Positions 7,701 to 15,500 of a stretch of DNA of 64,000 bases are shown here, one piece after another. Under the pieces are notes generated by a model. The model was not told the origin of the DNA. It worked only from the letters and a program-made list of their open reading frames with translations, and searched no databases. The stretch spans positions 62,001 to 126,000 of the forward strand of contig JADLHZ010000122.1 in the NCBI GenBank assembly GCA_020848545.1, written 5' to 3'. The stretch is from Deltaproteobacteria bacterium. Its GTDB lineage: Bacteria > Myxococcota > JADLHZ01. The position numbers and the translations under genes are program-made. Position 1 is the first letter of the stretch; each line of letters begins with the position of its first letter.

Positions 7701-9773
7701 GGGTTGCTCATGGCCGAAGGCGGCCATCTCGTAGGGCCGGTGCTGCGGTCGATCGATCCGCCGAGCGGCCCGTTCATGCCGCCGCACTGGTTGGACACTG
7801 CACTGCGGCCGCGGCTCGAGTGGCTGCTCGACACCGCGTATCTGGCGCCCGGCGCCACGGCGAAGATGCTCTTCGGCGCGGCGCACGTGGGTTGGGCGAT
7901 CGCCGGGCTCTTCGGCGCGCTCGTGTTGCTCGCGAGCGAAGAGATCGCCGTCGTCAAGGAGCGGCTCTCGTCGATCGTCTTCGCGCGGGCGAAGCAGCTC
8001 ACGCTCTGGCTCTGGCTGCTCATTGTTTTCGCGCTCGGCCTCGGCCTCGTGACGGCGTTCTCCACGTCGTGGCCCACGGCGTCGCTCATCGCGATCGTCG
8101 CCGCTGTCGTCGCGGCCATCGCCACGCGAGAGCTCTCGGTGCTCGTGCCGCTCACGCTGCTCGCCGCGGTGCACGCCGATGCGATGGCGCGTGCGGCGAT
8201 CCCGGCGTGGAGCGGCCCGTTGGCGGCGTTCGTCGCCTGGCTCGTCGTCGCCGGAGCGGAGGCGCGCTATCGGGCGCAGCGCCGCGTGCCGTGGGGCGGC
8301 GTTCGCTTCCTTGCCGCGCTCGCGCTCGTAGCGGCGATCGTCTACGCGCTCGCCTACGCCGGTCAGCCGCGGCCGCTCGCCGAAGCGATCTCGGTGATCT
8401 TTGCGGCGACGCTGGCGATCGGCGCGCCGTCGGCCGCGGCGCTCGAGGTCCTGTGCGTCGCGCTCGCGATGACGGCGATCGCGGCGCAGGTGATCGCGCG
8501 CCAAGCCGAGCGCGCGTCGCATAGAAAGGACGCGGGCAGTTGGGCGAGCGGCGCCGGCTTCGTGGTTGGCGCTTTGGCGCTGAGCGCGCTCTTCGCCGAG
8601 ACCGTGGCCGGCGGCGTCACCAACGTGTGGAGCGCGGTGCTCTGGCAAAACGGCTTCCTCGTGAAAAACGCCGCGGCGATTGCTGCCGGCGTGCTCGTGG
8701 CGCACTTGACGGCGCGCGTGGATCACGACGCGATGCCGGCGGTCGCGGCCGGTGAGCGCTGGGCCCGAGACGGTCTGATCTTGGTTGCCGGCGCCGCGCT
8801 CGCGATGCAGACCATGGTCCGCTCGGGCGCGCAGGTCGCCGCGCCCGGCGCGAGCGCGATCGTCGGGATCGGCATCGCGGCGCTCATCGTCGTGGCCGCC
8901 GTCAGCGCGCACGCCGCGTGGAAGGAGCGGAGCAGCTTTCATCTCTACGTCGTGCAGACGGCGATCGTCGGCGCCTACGGGCTCGTCCGCGCGATCTCTG
9001 CCACCGCGTTGCGTCCCGAGCACGACGCGCTCTTTGCGTTGTGCCTCGGCTTCTTGCTCGTCGGCGTCACCGTGCTCGCGCGGCGCCACGGCGTGGAGGA
9101 TGTGGCGAAGGCGACTCGGCGCTTCGCGGCGCTCTTGCCGGTGCTGATGCTCTTCGTGCTCCCGTGGCAAGCGTCGTTCGAGAACGCGCTCTTCGCCGCC
9201 GGCGCCGGCGCGTTGTACTCGACGCTCGGCTGGATCGAGCATAGCCGTATCTTCGGCACCTTCGGCGCGGTGTGCGTGAACGTCGGGCTCTTCGTGGTCG
9301 CGCTCTGGCAAGGCGCAAACGGCATCGACGTGTACTTGGCGCCGCTCGGCCTCTTCGTGCTCGCGCTCGGCCATCTCTTCGCACGCGATCTTCCGCACAG
9401 CGGTCGGACGACCGTGCGCTTCATCGGCAGCTTCTTGCTCTACGCGCCGGCGATGATGCAGATCGTGCTCGAGGTTGGGAACGCCGCCGACCCGATGTAC
9501 GCGTTCATGTTCGCCGGCGTGTGCTTGCTCGGCATCGGGCTCGGTATGCTGCTCGAGATCCGCGCGTATTTGGTGCTCGGGACGATGTTCCTCTTCACCG
9601 ATGTCGTCGCCGGCTTGGTGCGCGCGAGCCAGCGCTCGCAGCGCGTCGGCTTCTTCGTGCTCAGCGTCGCCGGGCTTTCGATCCTCGGCGGCATGGTGCT
9701 GTTCACGGTGAAGAAGGCGGAGATCACGCGCTGGGCGAACGCGTGGCGGCGTAAGTTGCGGACTTGGGACTGA
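4716..9773 (+). CDS. Giant zinc-ribbon, coiled-coil, polytopic membrane protein
   Basis: 1685 residues from the ATG at 4716. The N-terminus carries a small zinc ribbon with Cys3-x2-Cys6 and Cys17-x2-Cys20 (CFHC, CPEC). Residues about 35-185 are an Arg/Glu/Ala-rich heptad region, probably a cytoplasmic coiled coil. From about residue 208 (NLGWFIGALLVLAGSIYG) to the end the protein is an almost continuous series of hydrophobic helices, likely several tens of membrane spans with short loops. No catalytic motif, pore signature or transporter family was recognised. The plan (N-terminal coil plus very many helices) resembles DUF2339-type proteins only in outline. It is divergent from the TPR/cNMP-like gene and convergent with the CsgG-like gene. 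Function unknown. Confidence 0.75.
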   Translation: MLCFHCLEVRATRLTVCPECGEELVVVDQHQLKTFVDGKVERAIRARVGEWQKTGVLEATVAGAIIGTLGEGEARAREERQRRKRERKAAEEARAAEAKKREEAERERHAAEARSREEKQQDRARRKAAERARAQEELRRVQARERAEVEAARRRDEARDEAARARREQPSAEVATEAAHPVAGALAALAELDADPGGEKLKLAVIENLGWFIGALLVLAGSIYGVREAWLAFGAVGRYASVGGAALMYHGAFVGLSALLARRSPPAGRVLSGIGVALLPVAAVAFTHLFAADRGVGMVAAGVFLGVAALTLMIVARRFELPPMPLWSAFLPSLAAMIPLASLSDETPVRFALALVGIAAYAWSARITTQGEGRPASLLFVVGGAAYAAVGLEVLALTTSALDDPSTLVWRTTGVRDGTWLAGWLSAFAAATVTNWTRPGAKERFERLAIGSIVSGVGLATVAAVSAAIVLLDRAALPSRSVLVIGGATAALAAYATVRATFIVPASHYMLLPLGTLAAAIFGRAVLPQAVDAISWVVAAAIVVEAGLLLNRSLFSAARRWPLRGIIVALMATCVYAASSVAPPELSWTIIALGMFFAAGAHAAAFSDHVFWHYVGGLAAVLSVLGAAATATTPLNASALLVTFGALYGLAAAFLSGRHRHAASDLALLVLGFASMYAFSYMQIPGGFWLVEDAPRSSTHWQLGTGAAVLLLWRSFMDRSPAPAVLGGLLLAFAGVSFALPQNPGETSFTFGAMALGFALVAALFRAGGVGELRGDGAVYFIVWRSPFSRRGRAAVADGVAIVALVTAAIAVLANIGWFTAQREGDRSFALDGGFCVLMVLALAFFSRAFSAYELRGNVATLWTLAAVVAVVAVTNRIGRPLPPHVVALNLSVIGVLLWAAAVALHRYGPAIGRWLGEEGDGYLYHWIPHAGAVALASLLVFDAWLVGNGSFVRALSVTPPLFAFGPALIYILFARTTKLYGFAYLSAPLIVIGAGLLMAEGGHLVGPVLRSIDPPSGPFMPPHWLDTALRPRLEWLLDTAYLAPGATAKMLFGAAHVGWAIAGLFGALVLLASEEIAVVKERLSSIVFARAKQLTLWLWLLIVFALGLGLVTAFSTSWPTASLIAIVAAVVAAIATRELSVLVPLTLLAAVHADAMARAAIPAWSGPLAAFVAWLVVAGAEARYRAQRRVPWGGVRFLAALALVAAIVYALAYAGQPRPLAEAISVIFAATLAIGAPSAAALEVLCVALAMTAIAAQVIARQAERASHRKDAGSWASGAGFVVGALALSALFAETVAGGVTNVWSAVLWQNGFLVKNAAAIAAGVLVAHLTARVDHDAMPAVAAGERWARDGLILVAGAALAMQTMVRSGAQVAAPGASAIVGIGIAALIVVAAVSAHAAWKERSSFHLYVVQTAIVGAYGLVRAISATALRPEHDALFALCLGFLLVGVTVLARRHGVEDVAKATRRFAALLPVLMLFVLPWQASFENALFAAGAGALYSTLGWIEHSRIFGTFGAVCVNVGLFVVALWQGANGIDVYLAPLGLFVLALGHLFARDLPHSGRTTVRFIGSFLLYAPAMMQIVLEVGNAADPMYAFMFAGVCLLGIGLGMLLEIRAYLVLGTMFLFTDVVAGLVRASQRSQRVGFFVLSVAGLSILGGMVLFTVKKAEITRWANAWRRKLRTWD

Positions 9774-9816
9774 GAGACCGGCCACGGCCACGTTCACGGC
9801 CACGACTGGGAGCGCC

Positions 9817-11265
9817 TCAGCGCTTCTCGCACGCCGGGACGATCGGCTTCTCGTCGACGAGATCGCGCACCGCGCGTTCGAGCAGCGGAAAGTCCTTCGC
9901 GACGGGGTAGCTGTTCATGCCGTTCTGCAACGCCGCGAGCGCCTCTTCGATCTTGCCGATGCGGGCAAAGGAGCGCGCACGCCACAGCGCGATCGTCGCG
10001 CCTTGGTTCGGCACGTCCTCGTGCCAGCTCTCGTAGAAGTCCTCGGCGTACTCGGTGAGCGTCTTCTCGGCGAAGTCGTAGAGCTCGAACGCCCGCTTAA
10101 GAAAGCGCTTGTCTTGCTCGTAGAAGCAGACGCGGCGCGGAAACTTCCAGCCGGCGAGCACCGGCGCTTCGCCGTGCATCATGACGTTGGCGATGTCGAG
10201 CGCGAGCTGATGCACCATGCCGCGCTGCGGGTCGGAGAGCGGGACCGTCAGGCCGAGGCGCGCCATCAAGGATCGTTCTTCCTTCGTGACGCATGCGAAG
10301 CCGTCGGGCGGGCAGAAGTAGCCGAGCCGGCGGCGGTGCTCCTCGCCGTGGTGATCACGGTCGTCGAGCGTGGCGATCAAGGCGCTCGTATTGTCGAGGT
10401 AGCGCTTCAAGTCGTCGAGGTAGATCGCGCCGGGCTGCTCGAGCGCATCGGCGACGCGCTTCAAATAGACCTCGCCGCGGATCAGCGTGCGCACGTAGTG
10501 GCCGAACTCGGTGTCGTTGATCTCGTCGTTCGGGTCCAAGTAGCGCTTCGCTTCGGGATCGAGCGTCGCCAGGAGCTGCTTCTCGACAGCCCCCATCGCC
10601 AGCGTGCGTCCATTCTTGGCCGCGTAGAGATCCTTCATCACCTCCTTGAAGCGCTTCTTCGCGAGCGCGAAGCTGGCGTCGGTCGAAACGACCGGCGCGA
10701 GGGCGTCGCTCGCCGCTTCGAGATCGCCCTTGTCTTTGGCGTCGAGGCTGGTGCCGTATGCGCGCGCGTTGGCGATGCTGTTCGTGTGGCGCGTGGTCGC
10801 GATCGCGAGATCCTTCTTCCCGAGCACCTGCACGAGGTTGGCGGCGATCGCATTCGAGAGCGCCTCCTGCAGCAAGAAGAACGCGTTCTTCTTGCCGACC
10901 ACCTTGTTCGCCGCGACGACGTCGCCGCTGCTGATGCGCACGACGCGCACGTCGATACGGATGTCGGGATCGAAGGCCGCGAACGATCCGGTCACCGCGA
11001 GCTCGGCGCCGACGCCCTTGCCGATCTTCTGCGCCGTCTTCGGATCGAAGAACTTCGATCGTTGCAGCGCGAGCTCCTTCAGGATCGCTTCGAGCTTCTC
11101 GCGCTCGACGACGCGCAGCTCTTTGACGGCGGAGAGGTCCGTGATCATCATGTCGGCGAGCCCTTTGCCGAGCATGTCATATTGGGCGTCGCCGCTGTTG
11201 TTGTCGAAGTAGAGGACCGAGATCGGGGTCGGCGCCGCCGTGGCTAGGAGCACGAACAAGAGCAT
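9817..11265 (-). CDS. CsgG/FlgO-like secreted protein
   Basis: 482 residues from the ATG at 11265, with a short hydrophobic N-terminus (MLLFVLLATAAPTPI) typical of a Sec signal. Residues about 15-160 match the CsgG/LpoB/FlgO-type fold: ISVLYFDNNSG, LGKGLADMMITDLSAV, VVEREKLEAILKELALQ, and a GAELAVTGSFAAF strand followed by IRIDVRVVRISSGDVV. The remaining 320 residues are helical and charged with no recognised domain. Proteins with this fold act in the periplasm or outer membrane as assembly factors; nothing here tells which. No lipobox Cys is seen, unlike CsgG itself. It is convergent with the membrane protein at 4716 and divergent from the ABC permease at 11320. Confidence 0.72.
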   Translation of the reverse strand: MLLFVLLATAAPTPISVLYFDNNSGDAQYDMLGKGLADMMITDLSAVKELRVVEREKLEAILKELALQRSKFFDPKTAQKIGKGVGAELAVTGSFAAFDPDIRIDVRVVRISSGDVVAANKVVGKKNAFFLLQEALSNAIAANLVQVLGKKDLAIATTRHTNSIANARAYGTSLDAKDKGDLEAASDALAPVVSTDASFALAKKRFKEVMKDLYAAKNGRTLAMGAVEKQLLATLDPEAKRYLDPNDEINDTEFGHYVRTLIRGEVYLKRVADALEQPGAIYLDDLKRYLDNTSALIATLDDRDHHGEEHRRRLGYFCPPDGFACVTKEERSLMARLGLTVPLSDPQRGMVHQLALDIANVMMHGEAPVLAGWKFPRRVCFYEQDKRFLKRAFELYDFAEKTLTEYAEDFYESWHEDVPNQGATIALWRARSFARIGKIEEALAALQNGMNSYPVAKDFPLLERAVRDLVDEKPIVPACEKR

Positions 11266-11319
11266 GCCGGGCCGTCTAGCACCTTGACCGTCGCTTTGAA
11301 ATTTGGCGCCGGGAAGATT

Positions 11320-12057
11320 ATGGCGTGCCAGATGGCCACGTGGGCGCTGTTCTTGCGCGAAATCAAACGGTTCTACCGCGATCGCAGCCGCATCGTCGGC
11401 ACGCTGATGGCGCCGCTCGCGCTCTTCGGCTTCATCGCCGGCGGCTTCGCAGGCGTCACGATCGGCGGCGTCACCTTCTCGCGCTACTTGCTGCCGGGCA
11501 CGCTCGCGCTCTCGGTGATGATGACGGCGATCTTCTCGACGATCTCGATCATCGACGATCGCAAAGCCGGCTTCCTGCAAGGCGTGCTCGTGGCGCCGAT
11601 CTCACGCGCGGCGTTGATCGCGGCGAAGGTCTGCGCCGGCGCCGCGTTGTCCTTGATGCAAGCGGCGCTCGTCCTCTTGCCGCTGTCTCTCTACGAAGGC
11701 GGCATCGACATCGCGGCGCTCCCGTTGCTCTTCGTGGCGCTGGCGGTGACCGGCGCTGCGTTGACAGCGCTCGGGTTTGCGCTCGCGTGGTTCAGCGACA
11801 GCACGCAGGGCTACCACGCGATGATGAACGGCTTGCTCATGCCGATGTGGGCGCTCTCGGGCAGCCTCTTTCCGGCCGACGGCGCGACGCCGGTGCTGGC
11901 GACGATCGTGCGCCTCAACCCGCTCACGCCCTTCGTCGCGCTGCTGCGTGACGCGAGTAGCCTCGGTGCGTGGCTGGCGCCGCTCGCGTGGACGGCCGCG
12001 TTCTTTGCGTTGGCGCTGCTCTCGACGCGGCGATCGGCGCGCGCGGTGGCAGCGTGA
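11320..12057 (+). CDS. ABC-2 type transporter permease
   Basis: 245 residues with six predicted membrane helices in the ABC-2 permease pattern: cytoplasmic start FLREIKRFYRDRSRIVGTLM, then helices including LFGFIAGGFAGVTIGGV, the amphipathic SIIDDRKAGFLQGVLVAPIS turn and the conserved MNGLLMPMWALSGSLFP near residue 165. The ATG at 11320 with GGGAAG just ahead is preferred over the TTG at 11284. No ATP-binding subunit is next to it or anywhere in the window, which is unusual because the ATPase is normally adjacent. The stop overlaps the GTG start of the following LptC-like gene (GTGA), so the two are translationally coupled. The substrate is unknown. Confidence 0.85.
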   Translation: MACQMATWALFLREIKRFYRDRSRIVGTLMAPLALFGFIAGGFAGVTIGGVTFSRYLLPGTLALSVMMTAIFSTISIIDDRKAGFLQGVLVAPISRAALIAAKVCAGAALSLMQAALVLLPLSLYEGGIDIAALPLLFVALAVTGAALTALGFALAWFSDSTQGYHAMMNGLLMPMWALSGSLFPADGATPVLATIVRLNPLTPFVALLRDASSLGAWLAPLAWTAAFFALALLSTRRSARAVAA

Positions 12058-12599
12058 ATCACGCCATCGCCTTCGTCATCGCCATCGTGGCGTTGTGCGC
12101 GGCGTGCGGCGGCACCACGCGCGGCCCGAGCAAGGACGATCCCGAGCTCACGTTCAAAGGCATGCGCTTCGCCCAGTACGAAAACGGCACGCCAATCTTC
12201 GCCGCCACGGCGCGCTCGGCGAAGGGCGACATGAAGTCCGGCCTCGAGCTCTCGCGCGTCACCGTCACGCACCGCGGCTTCGCCGAAGCCGGCACCGTCG
12301 TCATCACGGCCGACACCGCGTTCGTCGCCACCGAGGGCAACGAGGCGAAGCAGATCGACTTCCGCGGCGGCGTCGTGATCAAAGACGACCACGGCCGCGT
12401 GGTAAAGACCGATCGCGCGCTCGGCTCGTTCTCGGACAAGCGCGTCTCGGCGCCGGGCGCGGTGACGCTCGCGAGCCCGGAGATCAACGCGAGCGCGACC
12501 AGCATCGAAGGCTCGCTCGACACGATGGAGTTCACGCTGCATGGGCCAGTGGAAGGACGCTTCGATCCGGCGGCGGCGAAGGCTCTTGCGCCGCCCTGA
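12054..12599 (+). CDS. LptC-like lipoprotein
   Basis: 181 residues from a GTG at 12054 overlapping the permease stop. The signal peptide ends in a lipobox (IVALCAACGG). The mature part resembles LptC/OstA-type beta-jellyroll repeats: LTFKGMRFAQYENGTPIFAA, then short strands ending in VVITADTAF, QIDFRGGVVI, SAPGAVTLASPEINASATSI, patterns seen in LPS-export proteins that hold lipid A. LptC is usually an inner-membrane protein with an uncleaved N-terminal helix; a lipoprotein form fits with some deltaproteobacterial versions (inference). The product may accept an envelope lipid from the coupled ABC permease. It ends at the base before the 3' end of the convergent giant gene. Confidence 0.6.
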   Translation: MNHAIAFVIAIVALCAACGGTTRGPSKDDPELTFKGMRFAQYENGTPIFAATARSAKGDMKSGLELSRVTVTHRGFAEAGTVVITADTAFVATEGNEAKQIDFRGGVVIKDDHGRVVKTDRALGSFSDKRVSAPGAVTLASPEINASATSIEGSLDTMEFTLHGPVEGRFDPAAAKALAPP

Positions 12600-15500
12600 T
12601 CACTTGGCGGTCGCTTTCTTCGCTTTCTTCTTCTTCTCGTCGTCGTCGTCCTTCAGCCATTGGCCGAGCAGGTAGCCGATGCCGCCGCTCACGCCGCCGA
12701 TGAGCAACGGTGCCGCGCCGATCGCCGCGTAGCCGAGGTAGTCACGCGTGCCCAAGTGCTTGCTGCTGTCTTGCTCCGCCGCAGGCACCCAGCTCGCGGT
12801 GTAGGTCTTGCCGAAGCGCGCCACCGTCGTCGCCGCCGTCACCGATCCCGGCTGGTCCGCGGCGAGCACTGTAATGCCTTGCGGTCCCTTCGGATCGATC
12901 CCGCGCGCGGCGAGCGCTTCGTTGATCAGGGTCTGCACCGCTGCCGCGTTCGTCTTGCCAGCGACGCCGTAGAAGCGCTTCGTTCCTTGGCCGCACGAGT
13001 TGAGCAAGCAGTAACGGATCGGCTCCTTGCCGCCGGCGCCGGCGTTCGCGCGCAGGATTTGCTCGACGATCATCCCGGCGGCTTCTTTGTTGCTGAGGCC
13101 GGCGAAGGCGAAGGGATTGCCATGGGCGCCGAACATCGCCACGCCGCGAAGGTCAGCCAGCGGCTTGCCGCCGACCTTGATGTCCATCGCCGAGCCGTCG
13201 ATCTCGACGTCCTTGAACGCGCCCTTTCCGTCGAGCGCTTTGCCTGGCCAGATCATGAGGCCGAAGCTCTTCGTGTCGCCGGCGTCGGCGGTGCGCAACA
13301 CGACGTACGGTTTCTTGCCAGGCGTCGCGATGACTTCGGCGGCACCGGACTGCTCCTTCGTCATGAGCTCTTGCTTCGAGACGAGGAAGTACTTTCCGTT
13401 GGGCTCGGCGACGAGCACGTTGTCCGCGTCGGTCATTCGGTACTTGACGATCTGCCCGTTCTCGTAGCGCGCGACGACGACGCTGCCGGTCTCGATGTGG
13501 CCGACGAAGTACTCGTGCCCATCGGCGAGCTGAACGACATTGCCGAGCTTCAGCGCCGTCGGCTTCTTGATCTCCGCCTCGCCGTACATCGCGCTGAAGC
13601 CGGCGTGCACGCCGCGCTCGAAGTCGGCTCGAACCGCGTCGAGCTGATGCATCGCCGTTCCGGTGAGCACCGTTCCGTCCTTGGCGCGCAGGAGCTCCCA
13701 CGCCGGCACCGAGACCTTCTTCGTCTTGCCGTTCTCGAGCGTGATCTCGAAGATCGCGCTCTTGCCCTTTTGCTCGACGAACTTCGCCGGCACGCGCATC
13801 GCGTCTGGGATCGACAAGGTCAGCGCCACCTTCTCCCCGGGCTTGCCCTCGAAGAACGCGAGCTTGTCCATCGTGTATTCGCCGAGCGGGAAGCTCACGG
13901 CGCCGTCGGGCTTCTTCGGTGCGGACTTCGGCACCGCGCCAGGTGCGGCGGCGTCGCTCGTCGTCATCGGTCCCGCTTTCACCGACACGGCGCCGTCGAG
14001 CGACACGCCCGGCGCAAAGCGCTTCAACGCCTTCTCTCGCGCGGCGACGTCGGGCGCCGCGTTCCACTCTTTCTCGAACGCTTGCAGCTCGGCCGGCGTG
14101 GCGGTCTTCATGCGCTCGGCGAGCTTCGCCGCTTCTTCCGGCGTGCTGTTGACGAGCACGTGCTGCAGCCCTTCGTCCATCGCTTCGCTCAGCGGATGCT
14201 TCGTCTCGATCTCGCCTTTCAGCTTCGCCCACGTGACCAGCAGCTGCGGATTCTCGTCGAGCACGTAGAAGACGAACGCGGTGCGGTGGGCCAACGCCTC
14301 CTTTGGCGCCTTCGCGAGCGCTTCGTACGTCGCCTTGATCACCGCCGGATCGCCGGTCTCGATCGCGCTCTTGACGATGGGCCCGATCGACGGGTCGACT
14401 TTTCCGTCGGCCGCCTTCTGCGCGATCAGCACCAAGCGATCGGCGATCGCGTCGCCGGCGAGCGCCGTCGCCGCCGCGTGCATCTCGATCTCCGCCGGAT
14501 TGCGCAGCACCGGCTTGGCTTGGTCCGGCACGACGATCTCGGCCACGCGATAGCCCGGCGTGAAATATCCGTCCTTCGAGTGCGAGAGCGTCGAGACGTC
14601 GACCCAGCGCGGCTCGGGCCACGCCGGATCGTGGATCTGCACGCGGCGGCTCGCGGGATCGGCGGCGAGCACCACCACTTGATGCGTCGTCGGCACTTTG
14701 CCGTTGGCGTCCGGCTTGCCGACCGCCAGAAACACCGGATAGCCGCTCGCAGCGAGATCCAAGATCTGCTGCTGCTGCGCCGCCTCGTTCTCAGCGGTCA
14801 TCGCGCGGCGTTCGTAGGTGTAGCCCGTCGCTTGCGCGAGCAACGCCTGCAGGTGCGGCTGCTCGGTGATCCACATGCCGGTCGGTCGCGCCGGCAGCAC
14901 GTCGCTCTTCGGCGTGCCGATCGCTTTGACCAGGTTGCCGTTCAACATGACGTGACCGTTCTCGGCTTCGAGCAGCTTCGGGTGGTAGGCGTGCTCTTTG
15001 CCCTGCGGATCGATGAGCACGAGCTTGCCTTTGCTCTCGCCGGGCTTCTGGCGCAACGCCACGCGGTACACCGACTCTTTGCCGTTGCCGTCTTCGACGA
15101 CGAAGATCGTCTCGCCGTTTTTTGCGAAGATGCCCTGCTGCTCGGCGACGAGGTAGGCGCCGTCGACCGCGAGCCCCTTCGCGAAGTGGTAGCCTTCGGC
15201 TTTCTTGAGCATCGTCTTGTCGCCGGAGCTCGCGAAGAAGGCGTCGAGCGTCGCTTGCGTCTCCTTTTCGACGCCGGCCTCGGCGCGCAGGTAGGTGCCA
15301 GGCGGGAGCGGACCGCCAACGTAGCCCGGATCCGCCGCGCCGTAGATGCGCGCCTTGCCACCGCCACCGCCGGAGCTGAGCCAGTCGCCCTGCTGCGTGG
15401 CCATGATCTCTGGGTTTGCCTTCAACAGGCGCGCGAGGAAGAAGTCGCGGTGCGCGAGGTAGATCTGCAGCGTGGTCGGCGCGCACGAGAACTCGAAGTG

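Noticed and set aside
7080-9803. Minus-strand ORF of 907 codons opposite the polytopic protein
   Set aside because: Charged, motif-free shadow; the plus frame gives membrane helices throughout.
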